From: Hofstenia miamia
Taxonomy: Eukaryota; Xenacoelomorpha; Acoela
Direction of reading: 5' to 3'
Assembly (NCBI GenBank): GCA_004352715.1
Contig: SCFE01000030.1
Location: 924,161 to 988,160, forward strand
Length of the DNA stretch: 64,000 nt
Numbering within the stretch: position 1 is the first letter of the stretch; each line of letters opens with the position of its first letter. Made by a program: the position numbers and the translations under genes. This document shows, piece by piece, positions 12,661 through 24,291 of this stretch. A model generated the notes under the pieces. That model searched no databases. It had not been told where the DNA came from and worked only from the letters and a program-made list of their open reading frames with translations.

Positions 12661-15600
12661 TTTAACAAGGAACTCTATGAGTTATACCACCGTCCCCTTA
12701 ATGTTCCTTCAATCCTGAAGATATCACACCTCAGATATTTAGCTCATCTACCGAGTGATTATAGTTCTATAAATAGATATTATGTGTCTTATGACACTTC
12801 CATATTTGAGAAATCAATTCTATGAGATGGTTCCAACCTTTTTGTCGTAGTTGTAGTAATCCCATTTATGGAAATACTACTGGCAAAAACACAAAACATT
12901 GAAATATTCAATTGCGTAACATGCCCAAAGTTTTTAGCCTACAGAGACTTAATTTCAATAAATGATGGACTTTCCAATACTTTAAAATATGTTTTCTGCT
13001 AGGGTTAAAAGCGTTTTGTCGTGCACTGTAGATTGAACATTCAAATATTGAGTTTTAGTTTTTTCGAATTCACTTAGAAATACGTTAATTTGTGTAATGT
13101 ATCAAATTTTATATTAATATATAGATACACCAATTTCTAGTCCCGTACAATATTTAAATGTGCTAACTTTATGCATTATTAATCAAACAGAATATTGAAT
13201 GTAGATATTGCATACATATGCTAGTTTAACAAGAGTAACATAAAATCGAGTAATAAATCACAATAGTCCCAGTCTCAGGTGAAATTGAAAAGTTGGTCTA
13301 GGTCTCGTACTGATCCTGTCTCCTGTTGTGTTGGTTATCCTCGACCACCACTAGTCTCGTGGGTCCGGTATCGGAATCAGTAAAATGAGCCAATTTCCTC
13401 AGGACTCTGCCACTATAATTGTTTTGTGAAATCTGTATAGAAAAGGCATTATTAATGAATAGACTAAAATTTTTACTGAATTTTGAATCTCAGGATTATT
13501 AGCAAATCTGTAATTTAAGAATTTAATGGTCTTAGCTGATTACCAAAGTAGGAATATAGTTGTATTATTACAGGCTTAAGACCGAAAATTCTATCTTGTA
13601 AAACAAAACATTAAAATGAGGGAAATTGGGAATCCCTAATATGACTAAAATCTTATTTAAAATGAGTAATTGAACGATTTATGCAAAATAGTGTTTAAAA
13701 TTTCAGATATTTTTAAAAACGTTAAATTTAAATATTTATGAAAATCAATATTATTGAGAATACATTTTGAACATCATTTGCAATGTGTGATATAGTCAAT
13801 TTAGTTAATGTTGAAGAAAAAATTAGTAGGTGAGGGGGGACTTTAGAAGTGCCATTTGACTAGATCCCAGTACTTTCATTCAGAATATTGACATACTTTT
13901 CCATGTTCATCTTAACACAGTTCTCAAGAAATGTCAATGAATGAAAACAATGATGACAAAAGACAACCCTTGTCATGGTGGTTGGATGATGATTGATTGC
14001 TGCTGAGGTGCGTAGTAGGATTGAATCTTAATGATTTAACAGAACATCTAGCAAATGCCTTGGGTGTACAGAACATCTGAAATGTTATGTCACTAATTTA
14101 ATTATTAGTTATAAATTGACCAGTGTACAAATTGGGTTGACTTCATTAGGTGCTGATGGAAATCAAAATCAGCGACGTGCCGAGCTAGAGACATCTGGGT
14201 GTACTAAAATAGCCTATAGGTATTTTTTTGGATTCGGTCATTTTTAAAAAATGTGGATTTTTTTTTAAATTTCTCCTAAGGTAACTACGCCCTGTTCTAT
14301 TTTTAGTAGAAACTTGTGATATTTTTGAGAAAAGTGGGAAGACAAGCCCCCAGCCATCCCGCCGTGAACACATCATTGAACAACAATGTGTCTAAATTAA
14401 CATTTATGTATGCTGTGGAAGCAGTTGACAGCTTTTATTGAATACCAAATTTTAGTCGATGTTAGATGAAATGCATAATATTGGATTGGCCAATATGTTT
14501 GATACATTCTAATACATTCGTATTATTATTTGAAGAAAAATTGAAAAGGTTTGGTATATTTCAGGAAAATTTGCAAAAATGCCAAATTTTTGGATCGATT
14601 TGCAACTGAAATGTAAAAATTTTGGACTAATTTGGAATTTTCCAAAATTTTTACTAAGGTTGCACATATTAACCTAATAGCTCTACTCCATTTTGCATCC
14701 TCATGGGGGGACTGCAGTTCCATAGTCCCCCCCTTAAATCCGCCACTGAATGTGTTGTATTTGTGCGGTAGGCATATGTCCTAAATGAAAAGACCTACAA
14801 TATTTACAGCGTTTTCAAATTGATTTTGTAAAGGTATAAGGAATTGAATCAACACTTGCAAAAAGCATTCCTCAAGCATTTCTAACGGTCATGCATATGG
14901 CATTAATAGGACTTTTCCATTTTTAAAGTGTCTTAGTGTCAGCCTTAGACTTTTAGTTAAAACAATTTCACCATTTACTTTAACATAAAACAGAAATTCG
15001 TGAACAATAAAGTTTATCGTCTTTGTTTAATATAAAGTTCCTGCCCGCTCAATTAGCTAGAAGCATTGTCGGCATTGTAATGGAAATTACGTTTTTGACT
15101 GTAGACAATTTTGTAGATTCAGTTTTAATATACTGAATGCGTTTCTTCTGCTCTTTCTATTCTATGTATGTTGTCTGCAATTACCTACCTTAATTTGAAT
15201 TTCAGAATGATTTTTTAATCCTTCAATTATGTTTCCTCTTCTCTATAATACTATAGAATTACATATAATTTCTACTTTTTTAGCTAAAGTACATATCTAG
15301 CCGACCTACAATTGTTTGGAAGATTTTCTATTCTGCTGTTTACAGAGGATATGCCATTGTACACATTGAAAATTACTTATTTTCATTTTCTTCTTTTTAA
15401 AATCATTGTCACCTAAGTTGTTTAAACAGGTCTCACATACAATGTTCGGGTTCGGGAACGGCTCCTGAAAAGAAAACATGGCATCGGAACAACTTCGATT
15501 TTAACCAATTTTATTTCATATTCGCTATTATATTCGAATTATATCTGCTAAACTAAAATATTTCTGTGATATCTCTATTCAGTATTCAACTTGTATATTA

Positions 15601-17031
15601 GATCTCCAGAACATTTTGAACAGTCCCAAACTTCACGGGACTGGTAAATTGAACATGTGGGGAGACCAATGGGTACCATTATCCAAAATGCGTGGTCCCA
15701 CAGGCATCTCATGTAATGTTAAGTAAAATGTACTTACCTCTCAAAATTTTTCTTTCATTCATGCATTTGAAAACTTAAGAGTTAGCGTATATAACTAGTC
15801 TAAGATATTGGAATTTTTTTCAAAGTATATGTGCAACCAATTGTAATACTTGCAATTTTAAAATATATTCCAACATCATGTTTTGGGATTAAAATATTCT
15901 AAGGCATTCTCCAATCAAATCCATTTTCTTGCTAGAGACTATAAAAAGTTGTTGCATTAGACAAATTTTTATTAAATTTGTTCCTTCCAAACTTTACATA
16001 AGAAATTTCTACACCAGCTCAGTACGTTTTTATGGGCAGTGAATGAATTTGTTGAGTGGAATATATGTTATTAGTCCAGAAATGAACTTCATTTTCTTCG
16101 TTAGTAGGAAAATTTCTTTGAAATTTGGAAGACATCTCGCTACAGTAGCAATATTCCCTCTTTAAATAACTAGATATTGTTTGGAGTGTCAATTAGGCGA
16201 AACAAATAAACATTCGACTTTCTTAGTCATGTTTAATGCACATACGTTTCAAACAATTCCTTCATGGTACTTCAGTATTTATCATGTTATGTTTATGAAG
16301 TTGTATATAATAATGCATTGTACATGAGTAAGTTATTCGAGTAAAGTGAATAATTTGTTTGGTACGTGAACTTTTACAATGTCCAGGATTTACACCTAAT
16401 AATAATTTTTTCACAAATAAGTTATATTAATATGAGTTTATTTCATCAATAATTTCTAATTTTCTCTTTATATTACTTAATCATGTTAGCGTTTTTCAAG
16501 ACGCTATAAGGTTATTATATTCAATTTAACTTTCATATAAAAGTAGGGCCATTTCTTAGTTACCTAAACATTGCAAAATGGATTCTAAGCTACAGTTTTT
16601 CCAAAATTTTTGAACAACTTGCATGAACATATTGCAATAAAATATTGCCTTTATAAAAGATTTTTAAAACTAAAATTAAATTTCAATTTACTATTAGGTT
16701 TTTGCCCTGAATTGACATAAGGCCGTTTATAGTAGGTCTTAATTGACATCATGTTATTAAATCTCTATTCTTGGGAATAGTAGATGACATTTAACCTTAA
16801 ACAGCCTAGTGTTCGTTTTCAAGGACAAAGCATTTTTCCACATTTACAAAGAATTTTCTCCAAGCCTATTTCCAAATATGAAAATCTTGGAATAAGATGG
16901 AAAATATTTTTTCTGTGGGGTTGTCTAAATTTAATTCCAACGGAAATCATGATTTTCTATCAATGATTACCTTCTTGTTTGTATACATAATATAAATTGT
17001 GGCGAAGGAATATACCAATGGTAATGCTAAC
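12661..17031. other. gene-free AT-rich DNA with scattered element fragments
   Basis: No gene was recognised. The segment ending at 14748 (G/C-runs, then AAATCCGCCACTG) looks like the right end of a hAT MITE whose left end is lost. 13260-13390 is relatively GC-rich with repeated GTCTC words and could be a decayed short element. Confidence 0.45.
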
Positions 17032-17391
17032 CATACTTGTCAACAAGCCGAGCTTCTAACGAGCCGAGCCGAGCTTGAGCACAGTATTTGATATACAACG
17101 AACCCAAAACGAGCCTATTTTAGGCAAAGCAAGTTTATAGTTCTGCTTGTTAATTTGATTATGGAGATTTTTTTTATTTTTTGCAGTCAGTATGCCTTTC
17201 CTATAATTTTATTTAATAAATGTTTATTAAATAATAGGAAGAGCTATGTAAAATATTCTTTGAAAACATATTTTTAAAAAATACCGGGCTAAAACGAGCC
17301 TCATTCAAAGATTTTATGTGGCAAGCCGAGCCAAACTTCCACAAAATTTAAACGAGCGAAGCTTGGAAATGTCGGCTCGTTGACAAGTCTG
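17032..17391. mobile_element. hAT-type MITE, GAGCC family, copy 1
   Basis: The left end CATACTTGTCAAC and the reverse-complemented right end CAGACTTGTCAAC match at 11 of 13 bases. A perfect 8-bp target duplication, ATGCTAAC, sits at 17024-17031 and 17392-17399. Just inside both ends are arrays of GAGCC/GCCGA words (for example 17041-17115 and 17286-17380). The middle is T-rich and non-coding. Three more copies lie at 18744, 27832 and 28847. The 8-bp duplication and C-A..T-G ends indicate mobilisation by a hAT transposase, which is not encoded here. Confidence 0.85.
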
Positions 17392-17549
17392 ATGCTAACT
17401 ACATGTAATCGGTCTTAATGTCCTTTCCTGAGAAAGGCCCACTTTATCCTAGTTTCCCAAGGCTGCTGCCAAGGGTGGATGGGTTTTAACTCAATACGAT
17501 GGTGGCCCGATTATACGAGTTTATTATCTGAACAATTTTATACTTGCCC

Positions 17550-17860
17550 TAGGCCTCTGCGAGTTGAGTTTTCTAGGGCCGAGTCGAGTTGGAACCATGA
17601 CTCGCGAGTTTGAGTCTACTTAAAAATATATTTAGTTATTTCTCCTTAGATATAACTAGATATAACTGTCCTATCCATGGCCAACTTAATATATTAAGTT
17701 GGCCATGTCCCCTGTCCTATATAAATGTCCAATAGAAATACTAGGGGTTAAACTAAATGAGTAAAACCAAGCCTGAGAGCTCGTAATTTGAGATGAATTG
17801 TGAACAGTCGAGTTGAGTTTTTGGACCTCGAATCGAATTTCGAGCACTCATAGGACCCTC
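17550..17860. mobile_element. probable short element with GAGTC/CGAG words and a central palindrome
   Basis: The two ends carry related inverted words (CCTCTGCGAGTTGAG near 17553, and a reverse-complemented counterpart near 17860) plus repeated CGAGT/GAGTC words. No convincing target duplication was found. In the middle, 17676-17707 is a perfect 32-bp palindrome centred on AATATATT. The layout resembles the GAGCC MITE nearby but the sequence differs. Confidence 0.4.
17676..17707. repeat. perfect 32-bp palindrome
   Basis: The arm CATGGCCAACTTAATA is followed directly by its exact reverse complement with no spacer. It could extrude as a cruciform or form a hairpin if transcribed. It lies inside a probable short element. 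Confidence 0.9.
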
Positions 17861-18146
17861 TATTATTTCATAGCACGTAAACCAAGGTGAACCTTCCACG
17901 TTACCAAAAATAGGAAAAATATATAAGATGTAACAATAGGATAATTTAAATAAGGTTTAACATTAATTATTCCATGTTTTTTGGTTGTGCAATAGAAAGC
18001 ACTATTAAAATATCCTGCCCAACAGCCGGAAAACCAATTTTACAATGATTTGGCGGGAATTAACATTCCAGTCTAATTTCGAAGATAAATGTTATAGGCG
18101 TATTAATTTCAAACTTGTAATCTCCGTCGTAATTTAGGTTTCAATA

Positions 18147-18464
18147 TAGTATTTTGCGGCTGGAAGTTCTTGAGTGGAAGCAGCCTTGGCCGAGATGTTA
18201 AGACCACAGCCAAATATTGAAGGCGTTTCCGGCCGTAAAATTTTTATTGCATATAATGTTCAACACATTTTTCATAATTTATCTGCACTTTCACACACAC
18301 ATTGAATAAAACGCATTATTTAGTTTAAATACCCTGTTTAATTCAGTTTACAAGTCAAAACAAATGTTAAGCTTATGAAAAATGGTGATTTGAGAATTGA
18401 AGCCGTGACTGTCTCATAGCCGCGACGACGCACGGTTGGCCGCGGGCAAAGCCGCAAAAAACTA
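18147..18464. mobile_element. hAT-type MITE of the TGCGGC family, copy 2
   Basis: The left end TAGTATTTTGCGGCT pairs with the reverse-complemented right end TAGTTTTTTGCGGCT (13 of 15). The flanks GTTTCAATA (18138-18146) and GTTTAATA (18465-18472) are near-identical, differing by one missing base. GGCCG words cluster near both ends, as in the copy at 1045-1355. Non-coding. Confidence 0.65.
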
Positions 18465-18743
18465 GTTTAATAATGTAGTTTAAAGAAATTTATATAGCAT
18501 TGAGACGCTGTTATATGTAATTCACATTTTTGGCTCTTCTTCATAAATGGTCAATTTCTTTTGGCATTTATTGAATACTCCAGCCATGTGTGTATGATAT
18601 TCTTGTATATTTACATGGTGACCGAAAATATAGAAAATGCGAGTACTTGACGATTCGTGGTATATAATGGGTCTTCTTGTTAACTCGAATATCAATATCA
18701 CATGTTTCTCTTAATAAAACGCATCATTTCACTGGGATGTCTG

Positions 18744-19030
18744 TGAGTTTTTAACGAGTCGAGCCAAGCCGAGCTTGAGCAGAATATTATTGGATATAAA
18801 ACTAGCCCAAAACAAGCCTTTTAAGCTAATAAATTTAGAGCATTGCTGGTTAATTTGATTATGCAGATTTTTCTTATTTTTTTATTCAATATTCCTTTCT
18901 TATAATCTTATTTTAGAAATGTTTGTTAAATAGTAGGAAGGTCTATGTAAAAAATTTTGAGAGCGCAATATTTTTGCCTCATTGAGAGATTTTAAACGAG
19001 TTTAGAAATTTCGCCTCGTTAACAAGTCTG
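18744..19030. mobile_element. hAT-type MITE, GAGCC family, copy 2
   Basis: A perfect 8-bp duplication, GATGTCTG, flanks the element at 18736-18743 and 19031-19038. The right end is the family terminus (reverse complement CAGACTTGTTAACGAG). The left end is eroded (TGAGTTTTTAACGAG). GAGCC words follow the left end at 18758-18778 and the middle is T-rich. It is shorter than copy 1 and has lost much of the right subterminal GAGCC array. Confidence 0.8.
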
Positions 19031-19185
19031 GATGTCTGTTTGCCATTCCAGGCCTAATTTACAAAACAATTTCCTGTCAGTAAGTAAATGAGCAAGTATT
19101 TGAAAAAAACGTTTTAAATGTTTAATACAATTGTTTTTTTGGAGAATATTTGGGAATGCTGTCAGCGAGAGGAGCGCATTAATAT

Positions 19186-19312
19186 GTGCAGCTGCGACAC
19201 TTCGCCTTGTTGGTGCTATTTTGTCTAATTCTGTTTACGGCCTATTGCAGCCATATTTTTTTGAAGCTTCATAAAGCTTTCTTTTGTACAAACTACAAAA
19301 TTCATTTTCACG
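19186..19312 (+). other. candidate exon with a signal-peptide-like hydrophobic run
   Basis: The frame reads LRHFALLVLFCLILFTAYCS near its start, a hydrophobic stretch like a signal peptide or membrane anchor, preceded by TGTGCAG (a possible splice acceptor) and followed by CAC|GTGAGT at 19313 (a good donor). There is no in-frame ATG, so it would need an upstream exon. Nothing else ties it to a known gene. It may be chance. Confidence 0.15.
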
Positions 19313-19446
19313 TGAGTTTTTTATGTTTGTCAAAAATAATTTTCAAATTTTATATGCATTTGAAAAAACCATTTAAAAAAACACTTCACTGTTTTAAACA
19401 CTGTTTGTTACATGAAACCATCCGGGAGTCCGTGCTCTCTCCGCAG

Positions 19447-19585
19447 TGTTGTAACGCAAATCTTGTACACTCTTAAAGGTTTGGGCGTCGTGTTTGGTCC
19501 AAAAGACGGCTCAAATCCGTATCGAGATAACAGTGGCGTTAAATGTACTCGTAACAATAATACAAATGAATCCAACCAAAACAAG
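19447..19585 (+). other. candidate exon, unknown gene
   Basis: A locally GC-richer segment lies between CTCTCTCCGCAG (acceptor-like) and AACAAG|GTATTC (donor-like). One frame is open across it and includes GLGVVFGPKDGSNPYRDNSG. The phase does not join simply to the candidate at 19186. The opposite strand is also open, so strand is uncertain. No family was recognised. Confidence 0.15.
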
Positions 19586-19615
19586 GTATTCATAATGGCG
19601 TACTATAGTACGTAA

Positions 19616-22600
19616 TGGTGTATACATAACTAGACCAAACATTCTCTTCTAATCAAAAATAAGTAACGTTTCCAACCAATTCAAAGGAGCAATTTTGATT
19701 TTCCAGACAGTTCAACCATTCTAGGCATCAGCCTGTTTCACAGCATTATGTTACATTTCGGATAAGTTCTTTACTATCGTATCGTCAGTAACATTGGATT
19801 TGAATTAAAATGCCGTGTGTACGAGTATATTAAGTGTGAATTAATTTGTAATTTACATTTACCAAAATTATGGTTACTATTACTAATAGTAATAGTTGGA
19901 TCGTTTAATAATACATATCAAAATTAATAATTGATGTATCGCAATGGGACAATGAAGTTTCCACTAGCAAAGTAAAAATGAATAAATTTAATCTTTTTGC
20001 ATTGTTTACTTGGCTATGCTGTGAAGAATTGATTTAACTAAATTAATTTTAAAGTAAATTTGGAATGTATGCTTGTCTTTAAGTGGCCAAGAACATCCCG
20101 TGTTTCTCTTGTGCTAAGAGTTCTGTTAGACTTTGATTCTACTTTGTGGGAATTTAGATTGTACAATATCGTTCCTTTAAACATATATAACAGATTGGCT
20201 CTTTTGCCAAAAAACTTTTTTTCCAATTATGCTGAACATTTTCAACAAATCGTTCTCTTAAATGCAATCGACCATGAGGAACCCAAATTATAACTATAAG
20301 AAGAACTAAAAAGAAATTGTTCTAACCAGCAATCCTGGTTGGATTTTGTTATTTGTTTGAAGTTTTTTTATCTTTAATTTAGATATTGCTCTTGTAAAAC
20401 TGCAATGAACAAAAACCCTACTTATTTTGTCCATTCTCTCTATAATGACCAAATTTAAAATGATTTAAGTATAAAATTGGTGCCATACATATTCAGCTTA
20501 ACTTCTCAACTTGATCAGCAAAAATTCAATTTTTTAAAAATTATGTGCAGTCAATTTCACATTATTTTCAAAGCAATACACTACATTTCTGAGAATACAG
20601 TTTTACGGGAAATTAAGGATGGATACTAAAAAGTTTGAAACCATATTAGAGCACACCTTTTAAAGTTCACCGAAATTTTTGCAAGGAAGTGCGCATTTCT
20701 TGATTTTTCATTATGTATACACTAAAAGCTTTGTTATTGTTACGTCAAAATTGGCTTAACTAGCAGATTTAATGGATGTAAATCAAAAAACATCTGTGAT
20801 TCTAAGTTTATGAACATGGAATCAAGTGTAGCAAGCATAGTTTTTTCCAGAGCCTATACGAATATATTTTTTTCTAAAGACCTATTCTTAGACAAACAAA
20901 TACCCCTGACATTAGGTTAAAAATTTTGCTTTGCTTTTATATGCATACATATTCAGAATCGTAATAATTCAATAAATTTTTTAAAATGAAATATTCTGAT
21001 CTGAATACTGTCCAATTTTAACAGACATATTCAGAGCATGTTTATTTTTGGCGCTTCTTATTATAGAATGCCTGTTACTCGGGCACGTCGCCTCTTTTGT
21101 TTACTAATATTTCTTACAAAATATTCGTAGGGTGATTTCGTGTAGAACTACAAATTTTTCAATTGCCATAGAAATAATTTTCTTCAATCAAATTCAAACT
21201 TCTTTTTCGAACTGTATAATTCTGAAATTTTAAGTTCAACAATTGTGTAAATTTAAGGTTGAATGTGGATTTTTGAAAGTATGTTTAACGGGTTTTTAAA
21301 AATAAATATAATTTTTATATTTGATTTATTCATGTTGTCAAATTTATTTAAATATTTCAATAGAATTCTTATTTTTGTATTTAGATCCACTTTTGGTGAA
21401 GTAAAGGGCTTTGTGATTATCACTGGACTGGCCCGTGAGAGAATAAAGAACGTTTTGATCGGTTGCATACAATTTGTTCATATTTCTTGGGGAAATACAA
21501 AAACATCTATTCATCGACTATTTCTCTTAGCATTGCGTTGTGCAGATGCAAGCAACTCACTGTTTAACTAATTAAAATGTTTAAATCAAAATCAAATTCT
21601 AATGGCTTCTCTAGTCTACGTTTGTGTTAAAATTATTGCATTCAAAAAGTATTTACAATTCGCTGTTCAAAAAATAATTTGCAGATATTTGCAATTTTTT
21701 ACCATTATTCAACAATACATAGTATTTGCTTAAATAGCCATCAATCTATAAAAACTTAAAAGAAAAAAACAAACAGCTATATCAAAATAAATGTTTACAT
21801 GTATGCACAGCACTGTAACTTGGTGATAGAAATATTTACGACTTGAATAGAATGTGTGTACGTAATTCACTTAAATTCATTAAAACCGGAGTAACGAAGT
21901 GATTTAGGTTTGCACATTGCACAGTTTGCTTCAACAAATATTGTTTGCCAATTGGGGGTTGGGGTTAGTGATTATTGTGACCTGGACTTCGGCCTCACAA
22001 ACAAAATCCAAGGTCTTGGTTAACTCTAAGATGGGTTTGACAGTTTTAGATTATTAAAATCACTTCCATATTTACAGTGCAATTCATTAGCAGCTAATTT
22101 CAGTATCAAATACACTATTCGGCGTGAGATTTTAGTTGTTTTCGAATTGCTTTAGAAAACGATTGAGTTGTTCTAACGATTAAATCTCAATAAAATGACT
22201 TCCTTTAGATTATTGTATTTACAAAATACCTGTTGCCTACCGTTTGAAATTTAATAAATGTTAACAGATTCAAAGTGCAAAAAAACTAAATGCGAGTTTT
22301 TTAGTGTATGCCAAAGCAGACTTAGACAATTTAATAGATAGCTTGTCCGTTTCAGGAAATGTCTTTGGAAATGAAAGAAAAATTCCTTGTCTGTCTTCAA
22401 GATATAAATGTGCAGACGTTGACATGTTTGTCACTTAAGGGTAAGTGCATAATTAGAGGATAATTGCAATGTAGATTCTTGCCAGTGCTCCAATTTTCTT
22501 ATGAAATTTCGCGTATTGATCGACATTCAAATACGCTTGCATAATGTTATTGCGCAATCGTAATTAGTAAAACCGCATGTTTCATCATTTAAATTTAACT

Positions 22601-23667
22601 ATTTCATTTAAACTAGTACAGGTTTAAGGAACTAGTAATTTAATTGAAGGTTTAGAAGTAAAAAATTTTAAAGGCCTTTTAAATATTTTTCACATATTTC
22701 ACTATTCAAGAACAGTAACTCAATCCACATCTGTTACGTATGAATTATCTGCTTCTAAATCTATAGTTTGTATGATATCCACAGCATGCAAAGGTGTAGC
22801 AGCAGATGTGCATTTAGAATTGTTGAAACATTTAAGGGTTGAAATAGTGGATTAAGAGATGGGAATCCCCTACCAGGTTTTTTGTCGAAAACTGGCCAAA
22901 GCTAGTCCAGAAGGCCTGCGAACGATCTTATTTCCCTGAAGAATAACATGGTTGGATTCCGTTTTTTTTTCATATCAGGAATATCCAGTTTTTCAGTACA
23001 TGTAAAAACAAATCAATTCGCTTATGTTTCTTTTAACTGAACCATTATTGTTCAATCACATGTCTTCTTAGCATCTGATGAACAACGCTATAATGAAATA
23101 TTCCTATACGAATTACTTTATGAGTTAAGTCCAATGTTAATGGTCAACTTAGGTTACAGTATGCGACAAGAAATCAATTCAATTTTGGAAAATACCTAAC
23201 TGCGTTACTCTAATGCCTAATCTTAGTTGCTAGAGTTTTGATGACCCCTTTTTTTATTCTTCAAAGATGTAGTCGATAAAAGGACGCTTTTTGGATCTAA
23301 TTTGTGTGGTGACACCCTACATCAACATATGAAAGTAAATGCTATGGGATTTTATCCATGGGTTTATAATATGTTGATGCTGAATGTTTGATCAAAAGTT
23401 CTTTGTAGAGAATGTCAAATTCATTTTGAATTCTAAATGAAGTTTTTTCTTGAAAAAGTTTTATTTCCGAGTAATCAGGATTCCAAATATTTTGTCATCA
23501 TTCTGTTGTAAAGCTACTAAGCAACATGCTAAATTTGCTCAAAGATTTCCACAGGCTCATATCTGTAAATGGATGTCAATCACTAGTACATCTATCGCGA
23601 AATCTGTCTTATTACAAGCTGATTCTGAAGAATTTTAGACTGCTGCTATAACCTTGAATATATAATA
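19616..23667. other. gene-free AT-rich DNA
   Basis: No gene or complete mobile element was recognised across about 4 kb. The open frames, such as 20060-20293 and 21263-21571, are short, AT-driven and without domain signatures. Confidence 0.5.
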
Positions 23668-24289
23668 ACGGGTGTTCACTAGAGATTTGTAATAGTCCTA
23701 AACACGTTATAAAAGTTAAACCACCCAATTACAATAAATTTATTTCAATAAAAATTAAACAATAGATGTCATCGAATTAGAACATATAAATGAAGCAACG
23801 AATCAGGACCTTTCTCTCTTGCCTTTCTCAACATACTTTTCACATTGGTCATCATGCGGATGGACCAAAAGTCCTCAATAGACTTCAAGTGTGGTAGGCA
23901 TGAATGATTCTTGTTTTTTCGCACAAAATGTGGAGATAGTCAGTTTGGCGTAATGGGCTGACGCTATTTCTTACACTTTCGCCTCTCTCTGTAATTCTTG
24001 ATATGTTTTCCCCGTAGAGATTGAGGAACGTTAAGCTGTTTGAAATATAAGCGATACTGTACGTGGAAGCATCAGAATGATCAATCATGTATTGTACGAC
24101 AACAGATCTGCGATCTTCTTCTTTAATGTTCTGCATTGCATTGAGCGTGATAAGCAACTGATTCTAGGGCCTACAAAACTAAACATTGACTACAAATCTA
24201 TGTCAAATGCATCGAATTTCACTTTAATTGTTACCATTTCATTGGTATAGAGTATTTTCAACTATTTTAAATTTTTAGTGAACACCTGA
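23668..24289 (-). mobile_element. internally deleted Tc1/mariner-type element
   Basis: The ends ACGGGTGTTCACTA and (reverse complement of the right) TCAGGTGTTCACTA are inverted repeats that continue inward with good similarity for about 29 bp. TA flanks both sides (23666-23667 and 24290-24291), as expected for Tc1/mariner. On the minus strand, 24157-23885 encodes a helix-turn-helix-like N-terminal piece (ISRITERGES is a recognisable linker pattern). 23885 down to about 23770 encodes KSIEDFWSIRMMTNVKSM, which resembles the PIE(D/N)FW block near the last catalytic residue. The centre with the first two Asp residues is absent, so it is non-autonomous. Confidence 0.6.
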
Positions 24290-24291
24290 TA

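Noticed and set aside
20060-20293. 77-residue forward frame resembling a reverse transcriptase C-terminal tail
   Set aside because: Only generic aromatic and Asn residues; no WN.LP block or neighbouring reverse transcriptase sequence.
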